Source of the DNA: an uncultured Alcaligenaceae bacterium
GTDB taxonomy: Bacteria > Pseudomonadota > Gammaproteobacteria > Burkholderiales > Burkholderiaceae_B
DNA length: 39,922 nucleotides
NCBI GenBank assembly: GCA_937908115.1
Contig: CALEQZ010000014.1
Span: 1-39,922 of the forward strand
Direction of reading: 5' to 3'
This document shows positions 1 through 8,826 of this stretch, one piece after another. Each line of letters opens with the position of its first letter. Positions within the stretch are counted from its first letter, which is position 1. Under the pieces are notes generated by a model that saw only the letters and a list, made by a program, of their open reading frames with translations, was not told the DNA's origin and ran no database searches. A program made the translations under genes and the position numbers.

Positions 1-21
1 GCAGCAAAACGTGCAGCTCGG

Positions 22-362
22 TCATGACGTTGCCGGCCGCACGGGCGGCGCGGACAGCTCGACCGGCGTCAGGCCCGCCGCGACGGCGGATTCGAGCACG
101 GCACCCGAGGCCACCACGCCGATGGGCGGCAGGTTGCGCTCGCGCAGCGCCGCCACCAGCGCCGGCCAGTCTGGTGCCGCCTCCAGCCGCGCCGCGTCGA
201 TGACCACGGGCTCGTTTTCGAAAAAGCTGCCGGCCTCGGCCATGCGCTTGTCCAGCGCCGCCACCAGGGCGGCGGTGTCATGGCTGTGCAGCAGCGCGCG
301 CACCGCGTAGAGCGTGGCGCTCTTGAAGTCCAGGGCGAGCGGCTCGCCCGGCACGGCAGCAC

Positions 363-366
<4 letters not shown>
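22..366 (-). CDS. minC: MinC N-terminal domain protein (short, 114 aa)
   Basis: This resembles the N-terminal domain of the septum-site inhibitor MinC, which acts with MinD and MinE to block FtsZ assembly away from mid-cell. The opening residues (LALDFKSATLYAVR), the GSFFENEPVVID segment and the LPPIGVV segment are typical of that domain. The reading frame stops after 114 residues (stop at 22-24). Full MinC is roughly twice as long and carries a C-terminal beta-helix domain that binds MinD and FtsZ; it is absent here in this frame. Only 21 bases lie beyond the stop, so I cannot tell whether this is a frameshifted minC or a deliberately short gene. The stop overlaps an ATG (positions 25-23) in another frame. 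The start overlaps the glnS stop as ATGA, implying translational coupling. Identity of the domain is good; intactness is doubtful. Confidence 0.7.
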
Positions 367-2141
<1,775 letters not shown>

Positions 2142-2240
2142 GCTAGGGAAATTGGCTGCCGGATCGCGTCGAAACGTCAATTTTGCCATGCGGTTCGCCC
2201 TTGACGCGTGCAATCCGCGCCGGCCGGTCGCCCCGCCAGG

Positions 2241-2270
2241 TTGACAGCGGGCCGACAAACAGGCTCTAAA
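2241..2270 (+). promoter_or_regulatory. Promoter of the cydAB-like operon
   Basis: A perfect -35 hexamer TTGACA lies at 2241-2246. The best -10 is TCTAAA at 2265-2270 with an 18-base spacer. Transcription would start around 2277, only about six bases before the ATG at 2283, and no Shine-Dalgarno is visible. The mRNA would therefore be nearly leaderless. Confidence 0.55.
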
Positions 2271-2282
2271 CTACGCGCCATC

Positions 2283-3620
2283 ATGGACATCCCCCCCTTG
2301 CAGCTGGCCCGCGCCATGTTTGCCGCAAGCCTCGGCTTTCATGTCCTGTTTGCGGCGGCTTCCCTGGCGCTGGCCTGGGTGCTGCTTTATTTCAAGCTGC
2401 GCGCGCACGGCGCCGGACGCGTGGCCTGGCTGGCCGCATATCGCTTCTGGGTGCGGGTCTTTGCGCTGACCTTCGTGCTGGCGCTGGCCTCGTCCTTGCC
2501 GGTGTTGTTCCAGCTCGGGACGGTGTGGCCGCTGCTGATGGAGCGCGTGGGCAACGTGGCCGGTCCGCTGCTCGCCTTCGCGCTGGCGACCGTGTTCGTG
2601 CTGAAGTCCTGTTTCCTGGGGGTGATGCTGTTTGGCCAGCGCAGGGTCTCGGAAGCGGCGCACACGCTGTCCGTGGCCATGGTCGCCCTGGGCATGCTGC
2701 TGCTGGTCTTTTGGCTGGTGGCGCTGGCGTCTTGGACCTGCACGCCGTCGGGCGCTGTGTTGATCGACGGCCGCTATGTGCCCCTGGATTGGCGCGACGT
2801 GCTCCTGAACCCGGCGATGCCTTGGCACCTGGCCTTGCTGTGCGTCGGCGCCGCGCTGATCGCGTCCTTTCTGATCATGGGCGTGGTGGCGTGGCAGGCC
2901 TTGAGCCGGCCGCTTGATGACGGCGAGCGCGCTGCCTTCCGTACGGCTGCGCTATTGGCAGGCGTGGCGCTGGTGCTGCAATTCCCTGCCGCGTCCGGGC
3001 ACGCCCGCATGGCGGCCGAGCATCTGCCGGCGTACGCCGCCGCGGCCGCGGGTCACTGGAAGAGCGGTGATCCGGCGCGGTTGGTGCTGTTCGGATGGCC
3101 GGATGCCGGGCAGCAACGCACCCGCGCCGAACTGGCATTGCCGGTGCCCGGGGCGAGCTGGTTGGGCCGCGCCGCGGACGGCACGGTGATCGGGTTGGAC
3201 AAGTTTTCGGGCATGCAGCCGCCGGTGGCCGCAGTCTTCTGGTCGGTGCGCGTGGCGGCCGTGCTGGCGGTCGTATTGCTGGTGGCAGGCGCGGGCACGC
3301 TGGCGCTTGCCGGGCCGGCGCTGGATCCCGCGCACCTGTCCCGGCGGTGGCTGCGCGTGCTGGCGGGCACGACCTTCCTGGGCGCGATAGCGGTGGTGGC
3401 CGGGTGGCTCGGGCTGCATTTGGGCATGCAACCCTACGCGGTGGCCGGTGCGGTCACCCAGTCCGAGGTGCTGGGCCCGCTAAACCGTGACGAACTGTCG
3501 CTCGGGCTGGCGGTGCAGCTGGTGCTATACGGGTTCTTGCTCGTTTCGTTCGTGCGCATGCTGTTCCATGCGGCGCGCTATGGCGTGGTGCCGGTGCGCA
3601 TTCCGGGGAGGCACGCATGA
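2283..3620 (+). CDS. Degenerate cytochrome bd-type quinol oxidase subunit I (CydA/CioA-like)
   Basis: Integral membrane protein of 445 aa with the CydA/CioA fold. Segments such as FQLGT, GPLL..FLGVMLFG, the LFGWPD stretch and FWS.R align residue for residue with the cyanide-insensitive CioA branch. Canonical subunits carry three hemes and oxidise quinol while reducing O2. Here His20 (E. coli His19) is kept. By my manual alignment, Glu99 becomes Ala100, Glu107 becomes Lys108, the b558 ligand His186 becomes Leu185, Met393 becomes Ala325 and Glu445 becomes His379. In the quinol loop, Lys252 becomes Tyr251 and Glu257 becomes Ala256. The GRQPW signature reads GMQPY (381-385). This cannot be an ordinary bd oxidase; it may be a divergent member of the superfamily with altered cofactors or a non-enzymatic membrane protein. 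The ATG at 2283 is set by homology at the first helix. It overlaps the next gene by ATGA. Family membership is sure; function is not. Confidence 0.85.
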   Translation: MDIPPLQLARAMFAASLGFHVLFAAASLALAWVLLYFKLRAHGAGRVAWLAAYRFWVRVFALTFVLALASSLPVLFQLGTVWPLLMERVGNVAGPLLAFALATVFVLKSCFLGVMLFGQRRVSEAAHTLSVAMVALGMLLLVFWLVALASWTCTPSGAVLIDGRYVPLDWRDVLLNPAMPWHLALLCVGAALIASFLIMGVVAWQALSRPLDDGERAAFRTAALLAGVALVLQFPAASGHARMAAEHLPAYAAAAAGHWKSGDPARLVLFGWPDAGQQRTRAELALPVPGASWLGRAADGTVIGLDKFSGMQPPVAAVFWSVRVAAVLAVVLLVAGAGTLALAGPALDPAHLSRRWLRVLAGTTFLGAIAVVAGWLGLHLGMQPYAVAGAVTQSEVLGPLNRDELSLGLAVQLVLYGFLLVSFVRMLFHAARYGVVPVRIPGRHA

Positions 3621-4702
3621 TCGACGGCCTTGCTGCTTCCATGGGGCTGGCCGTCGGCGATCCGGCGTTCTGGATGCCGCTGGCCCTGGTAGCGATGCTT
3701 TATGCGCTCATCGTCGGCGGCGTAGTGCTCGATGGCTTCGACCTCGGCGTAGGCCTGCTCCTGCGCGCCGCACCCGCCTCGGAACGGCCGCGGCTCATGA
3801 CGCTGCTCAGCCCCTGGCGCGACGCCAACGAGTTCTGGCTGCTGCTGGGTGCTGGGCTGTTCGCGGCCGCCTTTCCCTTTGCCTGGGGGGCCGTGCTGGG
3901 CAAGCTTTTCTTGCCCTTGACCTTGATGGTGGCCGGCGCCGTCTTGCGCAGCGTGGCCTTCGAATTCCGCTTGCGTGCCAGCATGGCCGTCCGCCCGCGC
4001 TGGATCGCGGCATTTTGGCTGGGGTCGCTGGTCAGTGCGCTGGCCCAGGGCGTGGCGTTGGGCCGCATCGTTACCGGCTACCAGGAGGGCGGCGGCTATT
4101 TGCTGTTTGCCGGGTTCATGGGGTTGTGCGCGGTGTCGGCCTATGCGTTGCTCGGCGCCACCTGGCTGGTGATGCGTGTCGACGGCGCATTGCAGGCGCT
4201 GGCCGTCGCTTGGGCGCGCCAGGCGATCCGCTGGACCGCGGCAGGCATGGTCGCGGTGTCGGTGGCCTTGGGGCTGGCCAACTCGGGCATTTTCCAGAAG
4301 TGGACCGGGTGGTCCGGACTGCGCATGGCATTTGCGCTGTGGCTGGCCATGCTGGCGGCATTCGTCGCCATCGAGCTGCTGCTGGCGCGCTTGCCGCGGC
4401 CCCGCTACGCGCGTTTCAGCGCGCTGCCTTTCGTGCTGACCGTGCTGCTTTTCCTGCTGATGCTGGGGGGGCTGGGGTATAGCCTGTTCCCGTACCTGAT
4501 CCTGGACGACATGACGCTGTGGGACGGGGCCGCGGCGGTGGGATCGCTGCGGCTGGTCTTGGCCGCGGCAATCGTCGCCATGCCCGTGCTGGTGGTGTTC
4601 AACCTGCTCGTCTATCGCAGCCTGTTCGGCAAGGAGAAACCGTCCAATTACGTGGCCAGCGGCAGCCGTACCGACACCAGCAGCCCGCCGGAATCGGCCT
4701 GA
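3617..4702 (+). CDS. Cytochrome bd-type oxidase subunit II (CydB/CioB-like)
   Basis: Membrane protein of 361 aa homologous to CydB/CioB, the structural partner of CydA. The N-terminal VLDGFDLGVG motif and the following PWRDANEFWLLLGAGLFAAAFP segment match the family's hallmark region. The aspartate of the WDGNE/Q motif (proton channel Asp58 in E. coli) is retained as RDANE. The central part (AYALLGATWLVM) and about eight hydrophobic helices also fit. The tail after the last helix is short and polar. Translation is coupled to the upstream gene by an ATGA overlap, so both subunits were probably made in matched amounts. No CydX-like small ORF follows. The 3' end runs 55 bases into the convergent histidine-kinase gene. 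Because subunit I lacks most cofactor ligands, oxidase activity of the pair is doubtful. Confidence 0.85.
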   Translation: MIDGLAASMGLAVGDPAFWMPLALVAMLYALIVGGVVLDGFDLGVGLLLRAAPASERPRLMTLLSPWRDANEFWLLLGAGLFAAAFPFAWGAVLGKLFLPLTLMVAGAVLRSVAFEFRLRASMAVRPRWIAAFWLGSLVSALAQGVALGRIVTGYQEGGGYLLFAGFMGLCAVSAYALLGATWLVMRVDGALQALAVAWARQAIRWTAAGMVAVSVALGLANSGIFQKWTGWSGLRMAFALWLAMLAAFVAIELLLARLPRPRYARFSALPFVLTVLLFLLMLGGLGYSLFPYLILDDMTLWDGAAAVGSLRLVLAAAIVAMPVLVVFNLLVYRSLFGKEKPSNYVASGSRTDTSSPPESA

Positions 4703-6045
4703 CCGAGCGCCAGGCTGCCGCCGTGCGCATGGGCGATGGCCTGCGCCAGCGCCAGTCCCAGGCCGACATTGCCGGTGCGCGTGCGCGCGTCGTCCAGCCG
4801 CATGAACGGGCGCAGCGCATCGGCGCGGCGCTCGGGTGCGATGCCCGGGCCGTGGTCGGCCACCTCCAGCAGCGCTTGGCCGTCGTCGGCGGTCAGCCGC
4901 ACTTGTACCGGCGGCGCGCCGTGATGCAGGGCGTTGCCGATCAGGTTGTCCAGCAGCCGTCCCAGGGCGACCGGGTCGGCGCGTGCCGTCAAGGATTTGT
5001 CGGGCAGGCCCGCGAGCATCACCCCGCTGCCTGCGTCTGACCAGGCGGCCACGCGCTCGCGCAGCCACTCGGTCAGGTCCAGCGGCGAGAAGCGGTACGC
5101 GCCGGGGTCGGTGCCGCGCACGAAGCCGATGAACTGGTCGACCATGTGCTGCATGTCTTGCAAGTCCTTGCGCAGCCCGCCGCGCAAGGTTTCGTCGTCG
5201 GTCATTTCCACGCGCAGCCACATGCGCGACAGCGGCCCCTTCAGGTCGTGCGGCAGCCCGGCCAGCAGCGTGCGCCGCACGCTGTCGGCCTCGGCCAGCG
5301 CATCGAGCATCGCATTGAAACGCTCGCCCAGCACGCGCGTTTCGCGCGGGCCGGAAGGCTGCACGCGCTCGGGCCGGCCCGCGGCCAGGTTGTCGGCCGC
5401 CCGGGCCAGCTGCGTGATGGGCCGGGAGATGTGCCAGGAAAAGCCGACCGCCACCAGCAGCACCACGCCCAGCCCGCCGAGCCACAGGGCGACCAGGGGC
5501 GCGGTCAGCGGCGGGTCGACGCGATCCAGCGGCACGACCAGCCATTCGAGCACCTGCGGCAGGGACTGGCCGGCCGCGTTGCCCGACAGCGATATGTAAA
5601 GCTCGGGGCGAGGCCCGCGCGACAAGCCCACGCGCGTGCCTTCGCCCAGATGTTCGTTCAAACGCCTGACCACGTGGCGCAGGCTGAGCCGGTCGCCGGC
5701 CTCCAGGTCCGGCCCCATGGCTGCCCGCCGCGCCGCGCGCCGGGCTTCCCACGCGGCGCGTTCCTCGGGCGTCGGCGCCGGTCGCGTGTAGAGCCGCCAT
5801 TGATTCCCTGAGGCCAGGCGCACGAATTCGGCGCGGTTTTCTGGCGGCACGTGGGCTAGCGCCGCGCGCAGCGTGCTGATGGTGGTGGCGATCAGCCCGA
5901 CGGCGACCGAGTCCAGGTACTTGCGCTGGTAATGGGTGATGGCAGTCAGGGTGGCCGCCTGCGCCACCAGCGCGGTGCCCAAGACGAGCAGGATGAGGCG
6001 GGGACGCAGGGAACTGGGCAGCAGGGCGCGTAGGCTGCGTTTCAT
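4648..6045 (-). CDS. EnvZ-type sensor histidine kinase
   Basis: Inner-membrane sensor kinase of 465 aa that should phosphorylate the regulator encoded just upstream. A transmembrane helix covers roughly residues 15-35, a periplasmic sensor region of about 145 residues follows, and a second helix lies near 183-204. HAMP (about 205-257), HisKA with phospho-acceptor His266 in LPHDLKGPLSR, and HATPase_c with DNLIGNALHHG, DHGPGI and GNVGLGLALA boxes complete it. The H-box has Gly where EnvZ-like kinases have Thr (HDLRT), the residue known to be needed for phosphatase activity. The ATG at 6045 is chosen because the helix begins directly after it; the frame is open further upstream. It follows the regulator gene by 67 bases, a likely operon. 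The 3' end overlaps the convergent cydB-like gene by 55 bases. The signal sensed is unknown. Confidence 0.9.
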   Translation of the reverse strand: MKRSLRALLPSSLRPRLILLVLGTALVAQAATLTAITHYQRKYLDSVAVGLIATTISTLRAALAHVPPENRAEFVRLASGNQWRLYTRPAPTPEERAAWEARRAARRAAMGPDLEAGDRLSLRHVVRRLNEHLGEGTRVGLSRGPRPELYISLSGNAAGQSLPQVLEWLVVPLDRVDPPLTAPLVALWLGGLGVVLLVAVGFSWHISRPITQLARAADNLAAGRPERVQPSGPRETRVLGERFNAMLDALAEADSVRRTLLAGLPHDLKGPLSRMWLRVEMTDDETLRGGLRKDLQDMQHMVDQFIGFVRGTDPGAYRFSPLDLTEWLRERVAAWSDAGSGVMLAGLPDKSLTARADPVALGRLLDNLIGNALHHGAPPVQVRLTADDGQALLEVADHGPGIAPERRADALRPFMRLDDARTRTGNVGLGLALAQAIAHAHGGSLALGQADSGGLLVSVRLPLAT

Positions 6046-6112
6046 CGCCGGGCCCCCCGGGCACGGCTTGCCTTTGCGAAAGGGCGCCTGCCCTGGATGC
6101 AACCGGGGGCGC

Positions 6113-6817
6113 TCATGGCGAGAACCGATAGCCGATGCCCCAGACCGTTTGGATCCAGCGCGGTTGCTTGGGGTCGTCTTCGATGGCGCGGCGCAGGCGC
6201 AAGATGGCAATGTCGATGGCGCGGTCGTTGCGCTCGCCACCGTCGTCGTCACGTGCAAGGGCCAGCAGGCGTTCGCGCGAAAGCGGTTTGCCAGCGTTGC
6301 GCACCAGCGCTTCGAGCAGGTTGATCTCACCGCCGGTCAGGCGCACCGGTTCGCCGTTGCGGGTCAGCTGCCGCATGGCAGGGTCGAAGACGAAGGGGCC
6401 GAAGCTGACCGGTTGGTCCTTGTTCAGCGCCGAAGGGCCGCGCTTGCGCCGCAGGACGGCTTCGATGCGGGCCAGCAGCTCGCGGGGATCGAATGGCTTG
6501 CCCAGGTAGTCGTCGGCGCCGGCTTCCAGGCCGATGATGCGATCCACCGTTTCGTCGCGCGCGGTCAGCAGCACCACGGGGATGTCTTCGCCTTGGTCGC
6601 GCAGCTTGCGGCAGGCGTCGGCACCGTCGCCGCCCGGCAGCATGCGGTCCAGGACGAGCAGGTCGGGGCTGTAGCGGGCGATGCGCGCGGGCAGGTCGGA
6701 CGCGTCGGGCGCCAACAGCGTATCGTAGCCATGGCGGTTGAGGTAGTCGGCCAGCAGTTGGCGCAGCGCCGCGTCGTCGTCGACGACCAGCACTTTGGTG
6801 GGGCGGGATGTTTCCAT
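6113..6817 (-). CDS. OmpR-family response regulator
   Basis: Cytoplasmic transcription factor of 234 aa. The receiver domain (about 1-120) has the acidic pocket VVDDD (11-15), phospho-acceptor Asp57 in LLVLDRMLPGG, the conserved Thr in VLLTARDE and Lys in GKPFDPRELL. The DNA-binding winged helix (about 135-234) ends with the typical RAIDIAILRLRRAIEDDP..WIQTVWGIGYRF. It is clearly the partner of the EnvZ-like kinase that follows on the same strand. Targets cannot be read from the sequence; the convergent cydAB-like operon and the divergent DUF924 gene are neighbours but show no obvious operator. The ATG at 6817 fits the start of the receiver domain. Confidence 0.92.
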   Translation of the reverse strand: METSRPTKVLVVDDDAALRQLLADYLNRHGYDTLLAPDASDLPARIARYSPDLLVLDRMLPGGDGADACRKLRDQGEDIPVVLLTARDETVDRIIGLEAGADDYLGKPFDPRELLARIEAVLRRKRGPSALNKDQPVSFGPFVFDPAMRQLTRNGEPVRLTGGEINLLEALVRNAGKPLSRERLLALARDDDGGERNDRAIDIAILRLRRAIEDDPKQPRWIQTVWGIGYRFSP

Positions 6818-6892
6818 GGCGCAAGTTTCCCCGGCGGGCGCCGCGCGGGCAAGGGGCTGGAAACGGTCTGAAACCTGGGCCGGTGCCGGCAC

Positions 6893-6898
6893 TAGAAT
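6893..6898 (+). promoter_or_regulatory. -10 box directly before the DUF924 gene
   Basis: TAGAAT lies six bases before the ATG at 6905, so the predicted transcription start coincides with the start codon. No convincing -35 or Shine-Dalgarno is seen, which suggests a leaderless transcript. Confidence 0.45.
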
Positions 6899-6904
6899 GA
6901 AGCC

Positions 6905-7489
6905 ATGATGAAGACTGACTGCCAAGACGTACTCGACTTTTGGTTTTTCCCGTCCGGGCACCCGCAGTACCTGCGTCCGCGGCGGGAATGGTTCGCCAAG
7001 GATCCCGCCTTCGACGCCGAGATCGCCCGCCGCTGGGGCCCCCTGGTCGAGCAGGCCGGCGCGGGCGGGCTGCTCGAATGGGAAAACGCCCCGTTGGGGG
7101 CGTTGGCGCGGATCATCCTGCTGGACCAGTTCCCGCGCAACATATGGCGCGATACGCCGAAGGCGTTCGAAATGGATCCCCAGGCCCTGGCCGCGTCCTT
7201 GCGCCTGTTGGAGCGGGGTGCGGACCGCGGGTTGGCACCCATGCAGCGCGTATTCGCCTACCTGCCGCTCGAACATGCGGAAGACCTGGCCACGCAAGAG
7301 CGCAGCGTCGCGCTGTTTCGCGAACTGGCTGACCAGGCGCCGGAGACCGCGGAAAACCTGGACTACGCCGTGCGCCATCGCGACATCGTTGCCCGCTTCG
7401 GGCGCTTTCCCCATCGCAACCGTATCCTGGGGCGAGCCACTACGCCCGAGGAGACCGCTTTCCTGGCGCAGCCGGGTTCCGGCTTTTGA
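6905..7489 (+). CDS. DUF924 family protein
   Basis: A 194-aa soluble protein matching the DUF924 family, whose members adopt a TPR-like all-alpha fold. The biochemical role is not established to my knowledge. Recognisable family features are the N-terminal VLDFWFFP, the WFAKDPAFDAEI segment, the strongly conserved ARIILLDQFPRNIWRDTPKAFEMD, and the C-terminal RHRDIVARFGRFPHRNRILGR. The start may be either of two adjacent ATGs (6905 or 6908). It is divergent from the response-regulator gene and followed after 13 bases by the usher-like gene, but the two need not be functionally linked. Confidence 0.85.
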   Translation: MMKTDCQDVLDFWFFPSGHPQYLRPRREWFAKDPAFDAEIARRWGPLVEQAGAGGLLEWENAPLGALARIILLDQFPRNIWRDTPKAFEMDPQALAASLRLLERGADRGLAPMQRVFAYLPLEHAEDLATQERSVALFRELADQAPETAENLDYAVRHRDIVARFGRFPHRNRILGRATTPEETAFLAQPGSGF

Positions 7490-7502
7490 AGGATGGCGTC
7501 CC

Positions 7503-8720
7503 ATGCCTGCCAGGCGTTTTCTCGTGCATCGCCGTCCGGGCCGATGCCGGGCGGCGCTGGCCATGGCCCTGGTTTGGGCGGTCGCGACGGGCCACGCGCC
7601 GGCCCGTGAGGGCGGCGTGTCACGGGCGGCCGACGGCCGCGGCATTTCGGTGCTGTCCCCCGCCCAGGTATTCCCGGTCGATCCCGCGCGCGAAGTCCCT
7701 GCCTTCGAGCTGCCGCCCGACCCGGCCGAAGGCGTGGCTACCGCCGGCGGCCCGGTCATGGACCGCGAAGGGCGCGTCGCGCCGGCGCCTGCGCCCGTGG
7801 CGCCGTCCTACGACTGGCGCTACGACTACGCAGGCTATGACCCCGGTCCGCCCGGAGGCGTGACGCTGGTCAAGCCCATCGGCGCGCGGCTCGCGCCGCT
7901 TCCCGGGCGTACGGGCCTGGTCCGGGAAACCCAATACTGGCGCTATCGCCGGGCGGGCGGGCCGACTTTGTCCGTCGGCGGGGTGACGCTCGATGCCCCG
8001 GCTTGGAGTTCGACGGCGCGGCTGGGCGGCGTGCAAATCGCCGACTGGGACGATGCATCGTCCGACGGCCTGTTGGCCGAAGGGCGGTTTGGCTATTCGT
8101 CCGCGTTCGGCCGGCTCGATTATTCCGATCCCTCGGCCCGCGCAGGCGACCTGGTGTTCGGCGAATCCGCAGGCGCGGGCGCGTTGCGCTATGGGCTGAC
8201 GTCATCGCTGACGCTGGAAAGCCAGCTACAGGTCGCCCCTTCGCTGACGGCGTTGGGGTTGGGCGGACGCTATGCCCTGGGCAGCCTGGGCACATTGCAG
8301 GCCGCCGCCATCCAAAGCCGCTACGCGCAGGCCGAAGGCTGGCGTTATAGGCTGGGCTACAGCGTCGACTTGGGCCAGGGCACCACGCTTGGCCTGAGCA
8401 ACGAGTTGACCGACCCGCATTACAGCGATTTGTCCCGCTACGGTAGCGGCTTTCCGGGCGCATCCGAGATGCGCAATACGGTCACCGCTGGCCTGCCCTT
8501 GGGCAGTTTGGGCACGCTCTCCGGGACGTATACGGGCCTGCGCTCCGACGGCGAACCCGTCGAACACCGGTTCGGCCTGGCGCACACGCTGTCGCTGGCG
8601 CCGCGCGTGAATCTCTCACTGGGGGCCGATCGCGATGTCGTCACCGGGGACTACGCCATGCAGATGCAGCTGTCGCTGCCCTTCGATGCATTGATCCACG
8701 GGCTGGGCGGGCGGCGCTGA
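7503..8720 (+). CDS. Exported orphan protein resembling part of a fimbrial usher beta-barrel
   Basis: A 405-aa exported protein. A signal peptide is visible (Arg-rich start, then AALAMALVWAVATGHAPA), followed by a Pro/Ala-rich stretch and a region to the C-terminus of alternating hydrophobic and polar residues typical of outer-membrane beta strands. Phrases such as GALRYGLTSSLTLESQLQVAP, LGGRYALGSLGTLQAAAIQSR, WRYRLGYS and GTLSGTYTGLRSDG recall the barrel of chaperone-usher ushers (FimD/PapC). An usher is about twice this length and has N-terminal, plug and C-terminal domains that I cannot find. There is no chaperone or pilin gene nearby. It may be a derived stand-alone barrel (secretion, adhesion or surface polysaccharide) or a remnant. 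The ATG at 7503 is chosen because it starts the signal peptide; the frame is open upstream. The usher relationship is by eye only. Confidence 0.6.
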   Translation: MPARRFLVHRRPGRCRAALAMALVWAVATGHAPAREGGVSRAADGRGISVLSPAQVFPVDPAREVPAFELPPDPAEGVATAGGPVMDREGRVAPAPAPVAPSYDWRYDYAGYDPGPPGGVTLVKPIGARLAPLPGRTGLVRETQYWRYRRAGGPTLSVGGVTLDAPAWSSTARLGGVQIADWDDASSDGLLAEGRFGYSSAFGRLDYSDPSARAGDLVFGESAGAGALRYGLTSSLTLESQLQVAPSLTALGLGGRYALGSLGTLQAAAIQSRYAQAEGWRYRLGYSVDLGQGTTLGLSNELTDPHYSDLSRYGSGFPGASEMRNTVTAGLPLGSLGTLSGTYTGLRSDGEPVEHRFGLAHTLSLAPRVNLSLGADRDVVTGDYAMQMQLSLPFDALIHGLGGRR

Positions 8721-8773
8721 CCACGTTTTCCTTTAGACCGGAACGCTGCCGGATTGCTTGTGTGATATATTCG

Positions 8774-8795
8774 TCATACAAATCACATTGTATGA
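8774..8795. promoter_or_regulatory. Inverted repeat, probable operator of the dehydrogenase-Bug operon
   Basis: TCATACAA (8774-8781) and TTGTATGA (8788-8795) form a perfect 8-bp inverted repeat with a six-base spacer in an AT-rich island, 31 bases before the GTG start of the dehydrogenase gene. The half-site is of a size and character seen for GntR/FadR-type regulators that control organic-acid catabolism. No regulator gene adjoins it. Confidence 0.55.
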
Positions 8796-8826
8796 TTGTG
8801 TGCGTAGTAACACTGGCGGGGGATTT

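Noticed and set aside
3578..6064. Open frame of 828 codons on the minus strand, antisense to cydB-like and overlapping the kinase gene
   Set aside because: It is a shadow frame of high-GC genes: extremely rich in Arg, Ala, Gly and Pro in one half and Gln/His in the other, with no recognisable domain, while the other strand and frame give clear families.
6046..6330. 95-codon N-terminal extension of the histidine kinase
   Set aside because: It would overlap the end of the response-regulator gene by over 200 bases; the extension is Arg/Ser/Pro-rich, and a normal membrane signal starts at the ATG at 6045.
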